A DNA stretch of 64,000 nucleotides from Bin5 sp965221145 (GCA_965221145.1 OZ244877.1:1922001-1986000), one strand, 5' to 3'; numbered from the stretch's first letter, positions 27,401 through 36,284 are shown. A program made the numbers and translations. The notes: generated from the letters alone by a model not told the origin.

Positions 27401-29476
27401 TCAAGCCAGCCCAATCTCCACCATCTGATGGCCTTCAAGCTTAGGAAGCGTGAAGTTGAGCCGCCCCCCCTCCTCCGTGTACCCAATCGTCTCGCCTTCC
27501 GGCACGCAGCGCACGCTTGCCACCGCTCCCGGCGTCCGCAGACTGACCGCCACGTCGTACAGCGGCAAGACATCCTCCAGCACGTCGAACTCCTGCCCGC
27601 GCCGCTCCGGGATGTAGTGCAGCAGGTGGACGATCCAGCGCTTCTGTTCCGCCTGCTCGTTGACCGTCGCCACCAGTCCGCTCGGCCCCCCGTGCCGCAG
27701 CAGCGGTTCGGGCAGCAGCATCTCCAGCGCGTTCAGCAGCAGCGTCTTGCACCAGCGCGGCGCGTTCTGGTGGTACTGGCGGAAGAGCGGATGCGCGAAG
27801 TAGATGACTTTGCCCGCCGCCGACTCCATCTGCCGGACTTTGGCGGCGGGCAAATAGCCGCCGCGCACCGCCGCCGGCCCGGCCGGTTCACCGCTGCATG
27901 GGGTCTGCCTGTGCGAGCAGAAATGCCGCCACGTTCGGTCGAAGTAGGCCGGGGCCATCCTCGCCAATACCTCCGCGCCCTCGTTCGCCTCGACTTCCAG
28001 GCCGCGCATATAGATTACGTACTCCGTATCCCGCAGCCCCCGCGCCAGCGCACCCTCCGCCCGCACGTAGTCCACGAAATCCCCTTTGTCGTAGGGGCGC
28101 CCGCGCACGAGCTGCCCGCGTCCGTCCACCGCGCCGTCGCCGCTCTTGCGCACGCCCCACGCCGGCAGCGCAAAGTCCGCCAGATCGGGCGTCAGGCCCG
28201 ACTCAAACGAGGCGATCACTTTGCCGCCGCCGTCCAGGAACTCCGCCACCTTCTGCGCCAACGCATCGTCCAGCAGCACCGCGTCCGGCAGGATCAGCAC
28301 GCGGTAAGGTGACAGGTCGCTCTCGCTATCGACAATATCGAACTGGTGGCCGCCCTCCTGCAACATGCGCACCGCGCCGATCGTCTCCGGTGTCAGACGC
28401 TCGCCGCTGAACTCCTCCAGCGTGAACACCCCAATATCGGTCACCGCCCGCGCGCCCCGGCACCACGCCTCCTTGCGCGCCACCTCGCTATACACCGGCC
28501 CGACCAGGTCGTATGTCGCCCGGTCCAGCCGTCCGGTCGGGTGGAGCTGGTCGCCGATCGAGCACTTGGCGTTGAGCGCCAGCATCTGGAAGCACTCGAA
28601 CTGGAGCGCGGCCTCGTTCTTGTACGACTGGAAATCGCCCCACGACGTATGGAATTTGCCGGTCATGCCCAGGCAGTCGCGGCCGGTCGTGCGCGCGTAG
28701 CGTTGCGACAGCGGAAAGTGCATATAGCCCCAGCCGCCCGAGGGCAGCGACTCCAGCTCCCAATGGCTGTAGGCGTCGCCCGTAGCGCGCTGGCGCGGGC
28801 CGACGTGGCCGGAGTTGTAGAAGATGGTGCAGTCCTGGCTATGCCCGCGCACGTGCGCCGATAGCGTCCGTTTGAAGCGGTCCGTCACTGTGCGCCCGAA
28901 CGCCAGCCGCTCCGCAGCGCACGACGGGTCCATGCCCCGCGCCAGCATCTCCCCGCGGCAGGCCGTGCAGGAACAGTCCTGGTCCTGCACGATGTCGAAG
29001 AAGAAGCCGTCCACCGCCGGCAGCAGCGCAAACATCTCATCCATGTGCGCCTTGAGAAACTCCACATAGGGCGTGTTCAGGCACAGTTTCGCATAGAACC
29101 CGGCCTCGTAGGGCTTCTGCCCCTGGATCGAGCCGTCCGCGGCGACCTGCACCCACTGCGGCTCATGATGCGCCGTGTAGTAGTCCCACTGCACCGTCGT
29201 GTAGATCGGCACGCGGATATCGAGAGCGTGCGCGGCTTCGATTTGCTCGGCCAGCAGGTTGCGGGTCAGATGAGGGTGACGGCGTTCCGGGTGCGTTTGC
29301 GTGTCGTAGAAGATCATGCCGTGATGCCCGCGTGCGAAGCAGGTGATCGAGTCAACATGCGCGTCGGCCAGCACCTGCGCCCACGCGCCGGCATCGAACT
29401 CGCCGCCGATGTTGGTGAGCTGCTCGCTCGTATGAAAATCAAGATGGATCTGGCGGTAGCGGAGGAAGTCTTGCAT
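27401..29476 (-). CDS. GHL6-type putative glycoside hydrolase with beta-galactosidase-like trimerisation domain
   Basis: The N-terminal 330 residues form a TIM-barrel putative hydrolase of the GHL6 type (HVDSITCFARGHHGMIFYDT, PIYTTVQWDYYTAHHEPQW, AVDGFFFDIVQDQDCSCTACRG). The middle part resembles the GH42-type trimerisation fold (YRVLILPDAVLLDDALAQKVAEFLDGGGKVIASFESG), and a beta-rich tail follows. It probably cleaves a glycoside, perhaps a fucoside or galactoside. The ATG at 29476 gives 691 residues with only a poor Shine-Dalgarno; the frame extends 30 codons upstream without similarity. A damaged copy of its first 75 codons lies at 31045-31268. No secretion signal is visible, so the enzyme is probably cytoplasmic. 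Confidence 0.75.
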   Translation of the reverse strand: MQDFLRYRQIHLDFHTSEQLTNIGGEFDAGAWAQVLADAHVDSITCFARGHHGMIFYDTQTHPERRHPHLTRNLLAEQIEAAHALDIRVPIYTTVQWDYYTAHHEPQWVQVAADGSIQGQKPYEAGFYAKLCLNTPYVEFLKAHMDEMFALLPAVDGFFFDIVQDQDCSCTACRGEMLARGMDPSCAAERLAFGRTVTDRFKRTLSAHVRGHSQDCTIFYNSGHVGPRQRATGDAYSHWELESLPSGGWGYMHFPLSQRYARTTGRDCLGMTGKFHTSWGDFQSYKNEAALQFECFQMLALNAKCSIGDQLHPTGRLDRATYDLVGPVYSEVARKEAWCRGARAVTDIGVFTLEEFSGERLTPETIGAVRMLQEGGHQFDIVDSESDLSPYRVLILPDAVLLDDALAQKVAEFLDGGGKVIASFESGLTPDLADFALPAWGVRKSGDGAVDGRGQLVRGRPYDKGDFVDYVRAEGALARGLRDTEYVIYMRGLEVEANEGAEVLARMAPAYFDRTWRHFCSHRQTPCSGEPAGPAAVRGGYLPAAKVRQMESAAGKVIYFAHPLFRQYHQNAPRWCKTLLLNALEMLLPEPLLRHGGPSGLVATVNEQAEQKRWIVHLLHYIPERRGQEFDVLEDVLPLYDVAVSLRTPGAVASVRCVPEGETIGYTEEGGRLNFTLPKLEGHQMVEIGLA

Positions 29477-29820
29477 TGGGTTGGGCGCCCCTGTGGGTTG
29501 TGTGATGGATTGAGAGTGGAGCACTGCTGTCAAGTTGGGCTGTAGTGTATCGCATTGACCTGACACGTTTCAAACAGCTTCAGGGCGATTGCAAACTCCA
29601 TGTCTGACCTGTGATTTTTCTGATCAGGGGATAAGCTGTGCTTTGGAGAGGCGTTCGTGCTCAACGACAACGAGGAAGAACTGCGCCTGTGCCGTGTCGC
29701 AGCATTCGGCGCGAGAGCAGAGAATTATGGCAATCCAATAACTGCATGAACTGCGGTTCAGACACACCAGACGCCTACACCTGGTCCAGATCGGTGTACG
29801 CGTCCCACTGAAAAGGAAGA
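29477..29820. other. Intergenic region upstream of the GHL6 gene
   Basis: About 340 bp without a recognisable gene. It should contain the GHL6 promoter (minus strand). The right end is closed by the hairpin at 29821. Confidence 0.4.
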
Positions 29821-29843
29821 CGCTCCGACGCAACGTCGGAGCG
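29821..29843 (-). terminator. Intrinsic terminator-like hairpin after PhyH (2)
   Basis: CGCTCCGACG and CGTCGGAGCG form a perfect 10-bp stem with a 3-nt loop. Read on the minus strand, the hairpin is followed by TCTTCCTTTTC, a moderate U-rich tail, 114 bp past the PhyH stop codon. Confidence 0.65.
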
Positions 29844-29956
29844 CCATGGACGTCAGTGACTGAAGATCCCTTAGCCAATCCTCATTACGGAAGACAATGT
29901 TGAGATTGTAATAACCTATTTTGCGCCAGGTTGTCCGCCTTAAGCGTCTCGGGTCA

Positions 29957-30787
29957 TTACGAGTTCCAGCAACCTTCACTGTACGCCTCGCGCATAAATA
30001 GCTTCTTGCGCGCCGGGTTGGCGCGCGCCATCCATGCAGCAGGAATCTCCTGCGTATAGCGGTGCGGCGGTCCCGCCTCCTTGAAAATGTCGATATTGAA
30101 AATCCGATACGGTTGCGGAGACTCTGACGGCTTCGCTTCGACCGCATGGAAGATTCGGGCGTTGATATAAACCATACTGCCCGGCGGCAGGGAGAGTCGT
30201 TTCTCCCGCAGCGGGCCACCCGCCTCCGCGTCGAACACGCCGGCAAGCATCTGTTCCGGTGTCGCGGCCTGGGTCGGCGCCACTCGGTGGCTGCCTGGGA
30301 TGACTTTCAGATTGCGGTCGCCAAGCGTGAAGCCGTTCAAATAGTACAGAATCTGCACATAGTACTTGTCGCGTTCAGCAAGGTTGACGGCATTCCCGTG
30401 CTTCCAATGGTGATGGTCCTGGTGGTAAGGAATTGGCCCGATGCCCCGCGGCGCGATGTTGAGCGCGGAATGGCAGAAGTGATAGGCGTCGCCAATTGTG
30501 GCTCGCAGCAGAGAAGCAATGAAGGGATCGTCGATCAATTGGTCACTGTAGCGGCGGCGATCGTTCCAGGGACGAATGAAATACGATTTCGGCTCGCCAC
30601 GACTGCTCTCCAACTCCTGGACGAACTTGCGCACCTGATCAAGTTCCTCGATCTCCTCGATCAGGCATTCCCTCGCCTCGTCGGTGAACACGTCGGCAAA
30701 AACGATGTAGCCATCGTTATGAAAAGCATCGATATCGACCTGGGAGGGGCCGGATAAGCGGAACAGTGAGTTCAAGTCAGTTGCCAT
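29957..30787 (-). CDS. Phytanoyl-CoA dioxygenase (PhyH) family protein (2)
   Basis: IDAFHNDGYIVFADVFTDEA is the usual PhyH N terminus. PYHQDHHHWKHG gives the His-x-Asp iron ligands, KVIPGSHRVAPT follows, and NARIFHAVEAKPSESPQPYRIF carries the distal histidine and the 2-oxoglutarate arginine. It is thus a probable Fe(II)/2-oxoglutarate oxygenase with unknown substrate. An AAGGAGG lies 7 nt before the second ATG (30787, 276 residues), which I prefer to the ATG at 30793, too close to it. It stands alone, with a terminator-like hairpin downstream. Confidence 0.87.
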   Translation of the reverse strand: MATDLNSLFRLSGPSQVDIDAFHNDGYIVFADVFTDEARECLIEEIEELDQVRKFVQELESSRGEPKSYFIRPWNDRRRYSDQLIDDPFIASLLRATIGDAYHFCHSALNIAPRGIGPIPYHQDHHHWKHGNAVNLAERDKYYVQILYYLNGFTLGDRNLKVIPGSHRVAPTQAATPEQMLAGVFDAEAGGPLREKRLSLPPGSMVYINARIFHAVEAKPSESPQPYRIFNIDIFKEAGPPHRYTQEIPAAWMARANPARKKLFMREAYSEGCWNS

Positions 30788-31044
30788 TGCCATGCCTCCT
30801 TACGTCTGAACTTTAGCATACAGTTGAGGGGCTTACTAAGGCAATCGCGAACATTAACGTTTTCGGGCAGGTTCGCCCATTTGATTGACATAACAGCCGA
30901 ATTGGGTGCCATCCAAGCGAAATCAGGCCATCCGATCTTCTGTTTTTTCCCAGAAGAGGCATAAGATTCGCTGCTATCACGAAGTTCGCGATAGCCCTGG
31001 GCTTACAAGACGGATTTGCTTGTTCCAACGCTTTATCTCTCTAC
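30788..31044. other. Intergenic region upstream of PhyH (2)
   Basis: No gene is recognised. It separates the PhyH start from the decayed GHL6 copy and should hold the PhyH promoter. Confidence 0.35.
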
Positions 31045-31268
31045 ACCAGGTTGTGCGGGTAAGGTGGGGGTGGCGGCGTTCGGAGTGCGGCTGCGTGTCG
31101 TAGAAGATCATGCCGTGATGCCCGTGTGCGAAGCAGGTAATCGAGTCCACATGCGCCTCGGTCAGCATCTGCGCCCACGCCGGCGTCGAACTCGCCGCCG
31201 ATTTTGGTGAGTTGCTCGCTCGTATGAGAGTCGAGATGGATCTGGCGGCAGCGGAAGAACTCTTGCAT
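31045..31268 (-). pseudogene. Frameshifted fragment of a second GHL6 gene
   Basis: The minus strand repeats the first 75 or so codons of the gene at 27401-29476. It begins MQEFFRCRQIHLDSHTSEQLTKIGGEFDAG from the ATG at 31268. A 2-bp deletion near 31175 then shifts the frame, after which HVDSITCFAHGHHGMIFYDTQPHSERRHPHLTR continues. Similarity stops near 31045 and nothing of the remaining 600 residues survives. The fragment is diverged but still easily matched to the intact gene 1.5 kb away, which suggests an old tandem duplication. Confidence 0.85.
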
Positions 31269-31770
31269 AGGGTTGTCTACTCCTGTACGGATGGACAAGT
31301 GGTAGGCGTCAGACGATACGACCAGTAGTGTATCCTACCGCCCTTACACAATCATGCAATTGAGCAAGAACGGAATCTGCAGAACTTCTTGATTGCCATC
31401 ACAAAATGGGCTTGCTATGTTTTGGAAAATCAAAAGTAAAAAGCGACTCGGCCATCTTCTCCCATACCCTGTACTTGCTGCAACTGTGGGAAATGGACAT
31501 CGACGGACTGTGGAAACATCCCGCTTCGATTTAGAATGAGAGTAGTGATAGAACTGCCAACAATGCAGGATATGGCCAGCCTTTCAAACACGATTCGGCA
31601 CGGGGCACGATTCTGAATTTAACGTCCGATCGGCCCGCCCTGCAAGTAATACGGCGCTTGACGCGGCAGTTTCCCCTGTTGACGCCGCTGCTCGACCATA
31701 GAGCGGCTAGAAGGGCAAAATCTGCCCAACTGATCCAACCAATCAAAATAAGTTCTTCGGGAAAACCACG
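31269..31770. other. Intergenic region, no gene recognised
   Basis: About 500 bp between the GHL6 fragment and the acetyltransferase. Frames are short and show nothing I recognise. Confidence 0.4.
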
Positions 31771-32382
31771 ATGCGTGCTGAACCAAACAACCGCTTTGAC
31801 CCACTGCCTGTCACCCTGACCGGCGACCTGATTCGCCTGGAGCCAATCGACTTGAAGCATGCGCCGGATCTCTTTGCGGTAGGAAAGGACGCATCAGTCT
31901 GGAGATACTCTGCCCATCCGCCCTTCAACAGGTTTGCTGACGCCGAGCGATGGGTTAGTGACTATATGAGGGAAACGGCCTCGGGCGCCTTTGTCACTTT
32001 CGCCGTAGTGTACCGGGAAACAGGTAAGGCGGTCGGTTCGACTTCTTACCTGGACATTGTCCGCCAGCATCGGACGCTGGAGATAGGCACGACATGGTAC
32101 GGGACCGCGTGGCAGCGCACCGGGGTCAATACCCAATGCAAATACCTGCTGCTGCGCCACGCGTTCGAAGACCTGTCTGCCCGGCGCGTTAGCCTCAAGA
32201 CCGACCACCGCAACCTGCGCTCGCAGCAGGCCATTCTGAGGCTTGGCGCCGTGCAAGAAGGCACCCTCCGCAACCACAGAATCGCCCGCGACGGAGCGGA
32301 CCGGCACACAGTCTATTTCAGCGTCATCGACAGCGAGTGGCCCGCCGTAAAGAAGCGGCTGCAAGGGTTGATGCAAAGGTGA
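31771..32382 (+). CDS. GNAT-family N-acetyltransferase (RimJ/RimL-like)
   Basis: The 203-residue protein follows the GNAT pattern. LTGDLIRLEPIDLKHAPDL is the N-terminal strand and helix, FVTFAVVYRETGKAVGSTSYLDI the central strands, and LEIGTTWYGTAWQRTGVNTQCKYLLLRHAFE the acetyl-CoA-binding region, slightly unlike the classic R/Q-x-x-G-x-G/A. The tail VSLKTDHRNLRSQQAILRLGAVQEGTLRNHR is typical of RimJ/RimL-like members. It transfers acetyl from acetyl-CoA to an amine; the target could be a protein N terminus, an antibiotic or a metabolite. Confidence 0.85.
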   Translation: MRAEPNNRFDPLPVTLTGDLIRLEPIDLKHAPDLFAVGKDASVWRYSAHPPFNRFADAERWVSDYMRETASGAFVTFAVVYRETGKAVGSTSYLDIVRQHRTLEIGTTWYGTAWQRTGVNTQCKYLLLRHAFEDLSARRVSLKTDHRNLRSQQAILRLGAVQEGTLRNHRIARDGADRHTVYFSVIDSEWPAVKKRLQGLMQR

Positions 32383-32727
32383 ACCCCTACCCCGCGCAGC
32401 GGCGTTCCCGGTTCTCTATTAGAATTGCAGGCAATTTAGGAAGAAAGATGGGACTTTCTTAGTGCAGCGGATAATGCGGACGGCGGGGCCGGTCATCGGG
32501 TCATTGAAGGTGGCAGGAACGTCGACGTGCGTTTACCACCTGCGGCTCAAGGGGCTGCTGCACGATCTGATGCACGGGAGCGTTTGAAGGGTAACCGAGC
32601 GGGAGAGTGCGTAAGTGGAGCGCTTAGTCCGTTTGGTCATAGATGCAGAGTCCATGTCCATCTTGACACCGATGACAGTTTAACCTGGTCTGGTAGCTAG
32701 TCAGACAAATAGCAACGGGGGTGAATC
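32383..32727. other. Intergenic region, no gene recognised
   Basis: About 345 bp with no convincing coding sequence. It lies between the acetyltransferase and an orphan antitoxin gene in a strip rich in gene remnants. Confidence 0.4.
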
Positions 32728-32973
32728 ATGAGCAGGAGATGGCCGGTTCAGGATGCCAAGTCGAGGTTCAGCGAGTGGCTGGATACCACTCTCGCCGAAG
32801 GGCCACAGATCGTGACCAAGCGCGGAGTCGAAACCGTTGTGCTCCTTCCCATCGAGCAGTGGCGGAGGCTGGAGCGGATGACCAGGCCGGACCTGAAAGA
32901 GTTGCTCCTCGCCCCTGAGGCACGGACCGATGACCTTACGCCGCCGCCGGCCAGTTGCCCCTCTTCGAGCTAG
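32728..32973 (+). CDS. Phd/YefM-family antitoxin, apparently without toxin
   Basis: WPVQDAKSRFSEWLDTTLAEGPQIVTKRGVETVVLLPIEQWRRLE is the DNA-binding half of Phd/YefM antitoxins, followed by the toxin-neutralising tail LKELLLAPEARTDDL. In related operons a PIN-domain (VapC) or Doc toxin starts right after the antitoxin. Here no such reading frame follows, so the toxin seems to be lost or unlinked. The last residues (PPASCPSSS) look frame-altered compared with the usual proline- and arginine-rich end. An AACGGGGGTG stretch precedes the ATG. Confidence 0.8.
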   Translation: MSRRWPVQDAKSRFSEWLDTTLAEGPQIVTKRGVETVVLLPIEQWRRLERMTRPDLKELLLAPEARTDDLTPPPASCPSSS

Positions 32974-33211
32974 TTGATGGGATGCTTTGAACAATTGAAG
33001 AATCGGCAAATCTGCCTGCCTCCTTACAATAACCATCGAAGCGCGTGGTTTACGCTTCAACTCCCCACGTACCCGCCAGGATGGCTTTCCCGCCTTCATG
33101 CCTTAGCCACCTTTCCCGGGTCTATATTCAACACCCCAGCGATTCTCGTATCTTTTCGCGGAGGTCATACATACCCGCATGGGGCCTCGCCGTTGGATCG
33201 TTCGGCTCCGC
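32974..33211. other. Region after the orphan antitoxin, no toxin found
   Basis: I looked for a VapC- or Doc-like frame here and found only short, unrelated frames. Confidence 0.4.
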
Positions 33212-33241
33212 TTGCACTATATTCCGTTTTAGGAATATAAT
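33212..33241 (+). promoter_or_regulatory. Promoter with overlapping palindromic operator for the higBA-like locus
   Basis: TTGCAC (33212-33217) and TATAAT (33236-33241) are spaced by 18 bp. Inside the spacer sits a perfect inverted repeat, TATATTCC and GGAATATA (33218-33225 and 33232-33239), with a 6-bp centre. A HigA-type antitoxin binding here would block RNA polymerase, the usual autoregulation of toxin-antitoxin operons. The coding region begins 7 bp downstream. Confidence 0.75.
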
Positions 33242-33247
33242 GCATTT

Positions 33248-33424
33248 ATGTCTTGGGAGGTCGAGTAGACTGACGAGTTTGGGCAGTGGTGGCAGACGCT
33301 CTTGGAGAGCCAGCAGGACGCCGTGGCCGCCAGGGTCGAATTGTTGATGGAGTACGTGCCGGTCGTAGATGATCTCTACGACGAACATATGGAGGAACTA
33401 CGAAAGGAGGGGTTGATCGAATGA
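33248..33424 (+). pseudogene. HigB-type toxin, destroyed by internal deletion and an amber codon
   Basis: The frame reads MSWEVE, then a TAG at 33266-33268 where relatives have tyrosine, then TDEFGQWWQTLLESQQDAVAARVELL. It jumps directly to the C-terminal LYDEHMEELRKEG. The middle of the Gp49-like/HigB (RelE-superfamily) toxin, about 60-70 residues with the catalytic arginines and the GxxK region, is missing. Reading frame is preserved across the deletion, and the TGA still overlaps the antitoxin ATG. The toxin cannot be active. This identification rests on the two conserved ends. Confidence 0.75.
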
Positions 33425-33756
33425 GTGGACGCCATTCGTTTCGCGAGTTGACCAAGGAGTTCACACCGGAACGTCGTCGACGCGTCGACGACATGAAGGC
33501 GAAGTTGCTCGCGGAGATGCCGTTGCACGAGTTGCGCCGGGCACGGGCGCTGACCCAGCGGGATCTTGCGGAGATGTTGAAGGTGAACCAACCTGCCGTC
33601 TCCAAGCTGGAGCAGCGGGCTGATGTGTACATATCCAGTCTCCGTTCCTACATTGAGGCTGTCGGGGGGAAGCTGAAGATCGTCGCCGAGTTTCCCGAGG
33701 GCGAGGTAGCAATCACAAACTTCTCCGACATGGGAGAGGCTGAAGGCCCTCAATAG
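33421..33756 (+). CDS. XRE-family HigA-like antitoxin
   Basis: The 111-residue protein has a helix-turn-helix of the XRE type in LHELRRARALTQRDLAEMLKVNQPAVSKLEQRADVYISSLRSYIEAVGGKLKIVAEF, the pattern of HigA/MqsA-like antitoxins paired with Gp49-type toxins. It should dimerise and bind the palindrome upstream of the operon. The ATG overlaps the stop of the ruined toxin gene (ATGA), the normal operon layout. It is intact although the toxin is not. Confidence 0.87.
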   Translation: MSGRHSFRELTKEFTPERRRRVDDMKAKLLAEMPLHELRRARALTQRDLAEMLKVNQPAVSKLEQRADVYISSLRSYIEAVGGKLKIVAEFPEGEVAITNFSDMGEAEGPQ

Positions 33757-33964
33757 ATGAGTGTTCGAACTGCCAAGCTGTGGGCCGTTCTCATCGCACA
33801 AAGCCGGGTGGGAAGAATGGCACTGTGTGACGACGGCCCGACACGTCTCTCTAGCTGGAAGCATCTATGCTTATGACGCCCTGATGGTTCGCTGGCCCCG
33901 AAGTCTGGGATTACTGGTGGATTCTGCAAGCTGGGCTGGAAGCTCAGGAAGAAGGTGTTGCCCA

Positions 33965-34303
33965 ATGGTAGCTGATTCTATACAGAACCGACTTGATGTT
34001 GGCGACGTCCAATCTGTTGCAGAGCAAGGCCTGAAGGTGGTAACGGCCCAGTTCAAAGGAGTCGAGCCGTTCAGCTGGAACATATTCGATGAATTTGACA
34101 GGATGCGTGTTCTGACCTATTCGGCCAGCGCGCAGATGATTGTGAGAATGTTGGACAGATACCCCTTTGCGTTCTTCGAGTGCGTCTTCGGCTACGAAGG
34201 GGGGCTGCGGCGCGACGACAACCCCAGCGACTGTTCCTGGCAGCATCGAGTGGACCCTGATCTCCGCGACACCCAAAGGAGGGCACAATGGCAGATAAGG
34301 TAA
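33965..34303 (+). pseudogene. N-terminal remnant of a PLD-like domain protein
   Basis: From the ATG at 33965 the frame encodes GLKVVTAQFKGVEPFSWNIFDEFDRMRVLTYSASAQMIVRMLDRYPFAFFECVFGYEGGLR. This resembles the start of large phospholipase-D-like proteins, often helicase-linked, found in defence loci. After about 85 residues the similarity ends abruptly and the frame runs into the beginning of the next gene. The HKD catalytic motifs are not present. Identification is from remembered family pattern, so it is uncertain; the frame also overlaps the GH127 start. Confidence 0.45.
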
Positions 34304-36174
34304 ATCGTCATGCGTTTCCTGTTGACCTTCGTTCCGTAAACATCTCTGGACAGTTGGACACGCGTATCGGCCTTGGCCTCAGTCATCTCTTGGCGGTGAG
34401 GGATCGAATCCTGAGCGGCGAAGGTCATACCCAGACTTGGGGGGTTGATGGTTTAGGCAGGTGGGTTGATGCCGTAGCGGTAGCGACCATGTACGGGAAA
34501 GATCACCTGCCGATACTCGATGAAACGGCTCAACTGCTTCTGCGTTCTCAGCAGCCGAACGGGTTTTTCAGCACGCGGCTCGCTTCCGGGACATGGTTTG
34601 GCGGCAGCCGGGCCTTGCTGGGCCTCCTGGCGTATTGGGAGGCGACTCGAAATCCTGAAGCCCTTGATTCGGCGCAAAGACTGGGCGACTTCTATCGCTC
34701 CAATCTCCCCCAAGAGACCACCTGGAACTGGATGCTTACGCCTTTGGAGGGGCTGGTTGCGCTTTCGAGGGCTACAGGAAACCAGGATTACCTGAGGTTC
34801 GCAGAAAAGCTCACGGGATTGGTTGAAGTCGATCCGGAGTTTGGCGACCCTGACGGCGAGGAACACAGCTATCATAGCCACTCATATCTCCTGGCGATGC
34901 GTGGGTTTGTCGATCTGTTCTCGGCCACCGCCAAACCGGAATTCCTTCAGCACGCACAGGATGTCTGGGATCGGATCCTGCGGCGCAACATGTGGGTTTC
35001 GGGCGGTATCAGTGAAGGCTCAACCTATCCCTTTGAAACCCGGGATGAAACCTGTTCAATCGCCGATTGGTTCCGCCTCTCGTTAAGTCTGTGGCAGGCA
35101 ACGAGAGACCCAAAATATATGGATGTGGCCGAGCATACGCTGCTCAACCATCTCTACTTTGACCAGGATCACAGCGGAGGATTCTGCACCTACCGCTCCA
35201 TCGGCGAAGACCAGACTGTAAAATCGCGTGATGATGTGGCTTGGTGGTGCTGCTCCATGCACGGCCCGCGAACACTTTTGGAAGCCGGCAAGTTCATCTA
35301 CACCCACGACGATGACGGCATAGATGTCAACCTCTTTACTGCTTCTGACGCAATGATTCCCCTGAAAGATGGAAAGGTTCGCCTGAGTCAGATTACTACA
35401 TACCCTTCAGAGCCTGTTGCGCGCCTGGAACTCCAGCCGCAAAGTGAGATTTCATTCAGCCTGAGCATAAGAATTCCCCGCTGGACCCGCTCCTTCCAAA
35501 TGACCCTCAATGGTGAACCTCACGCCGTCACACCGGCGCCGAAGGCTTTTGCGACCGCATCTTCTGCGCACTTGCAAATGCCTGAGCAGGGCTACGCATC
35601 GATCAAACGTCTCTGGAAGCCTGGCGACGTCGTGGAGGTCAGTTTCGATCCTTATCTTCGGCTTGTGCCCGCCGATCAGAACAGCTTCTCCGCGCCGGCG
35701 ATGACACATGCGCCCGCCGATACCGGCAAGGTGGAACTCGCCGCGCTCCTCTACGGCCCCCTCGTGCTGATGCTTGACCCTTCGCTGACCATCCATCAGA
35801 TGTATGACTGGTGCAGGGCCGAACTGATGATTCCTCAGCGGGACAATGGAGAGTTGTTCCTGCCCAAAGCCGAGGCTTCGATTCCGGGACGGAAAGAGCT
35901 TTCGGTTCCCGGTATGTGTTTTATGACGTTGGCAAGGAAGTGGCAGGAAGGAGGAGAACCCGCCGTCCCGGATGACGAATCGTGGCAACTTGCTTTCCTC
36001 GTTCCCATCTCCGAGATCACGGACCGCTGGACGCCGTCCAGGGTCAGAAATGTTCCCTATGACGTGCGCAACGATTTGTGGCTTTTGGATCAAGCGCAAA
36101 CCGAGAGCTATCTGGCGCGCGTGCAAACGCTTTTTGGCTCTTTTTCGCGCGAAAGGAGCGGGGATACAATTTGA
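34288..36174 (+). CDS. Beta-L-arabinofuranosidase (GH127 family)
   Basis: The 628-residue protein matches GH127 (DUF1680): an alpha/alpha barrel of about 400 residues, then two beta domains. The zinc and catalytic site is recognisable. ETC (Glu254, Cys256) corresponds to the Glu and Cys zinc ligands, and WWCCSMHGP (Cys321, Cys322) holds the nucleophile cysteine and last ligand. It removes beta-L-arabinofuranosyl units from plant or glycoprotein glycans; some family members act on related sugars. A GGAGG precedes the ATG by 6 nt. No signal peptide is visible, so the substrate is probably imported. A strong hairpin follows downstream. Confidence 0.9.
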   Translation: MADKVNRHAFPVDLRSVNISGQLDTRIGLGLSHLLAVRDRILSGEGHTQTWGVDGLGRWVDAVAVATMYGKDHLPILDETAQLLLRSQQPNGFFSTRLASGTWFGGSRALLGLLAYWEATRNPEALDSAQRLGDFYRSNLPQETTWNWMLTPLEGLVALSRATGNQDYLRFAEKLTGLVEVDPEFGDPDGEEHSYHSHSYLLAMRGFVDLFSATAKPEFLQHAQDVWDRILRRNMWVSGGISEGSTYPFETRDETCSIADWFRLSLSLWQATRDPKYMDVAEHTLLNHLYFDQDHSGGFCTYRSIGEDQTVKSRDDVAWWCCSMHGPRTLLEAGKFIYTHDDDGIDVNLFTASDAMIPLKDGKVRLSQITTYPSEPVARLELQPQSEISFSLSIRIPRWTRSFQMTLNGEPHAVTPAPKAFATASSAHLQMPEQGYASIKRLWKPGDVVEVSFDPYLRLVPADQNSFSAPAMTHAPADTGKVELAALLYGPLVLMLDPSLTIHQMYDWCRAELMIPQRDNGELFLPKAEASIPGRKELSVPGMCFMTLARKWQEGGEPAVPDDESWQLAFLVPISEITDRWTPSRVRNVPYDVRNDLWLLDQAQTESYLARVQTLFGSFSRERSGDTI

Positions 36175-36257
36175 ACCACGTTCACGCTGTCAAAGTAGCA
36201 ATTCCGATCTGGTTGCTCCTGTGACAAAGATGCAAATGCGCCCGCAAATCGCGTTGC

Positions 36258-36284
36258 GCGCCTGGGGCCAAGAACCCCAGGCGC
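36258..36284 (+). terminator. Strong GC-rich hairpin downstream of the GH127 gene
   Basis: GCGCCTGGGG and CCCCAGGCGC form a perfect 10-bp stem with a 7-nt loop, 84 bp after the stop codon. It lacks a T tract, so it may be a processing or stabilising hairpin rather than a full intrinsic terminator. Confidence 0.55.

Noticed and set aside
27212..28312. 366-codon plus-strand frame over the 3' half of the GHL6 gene
   Set aside because: Overlaps two real genes and has a composition typical of antisense reading, with no domain.
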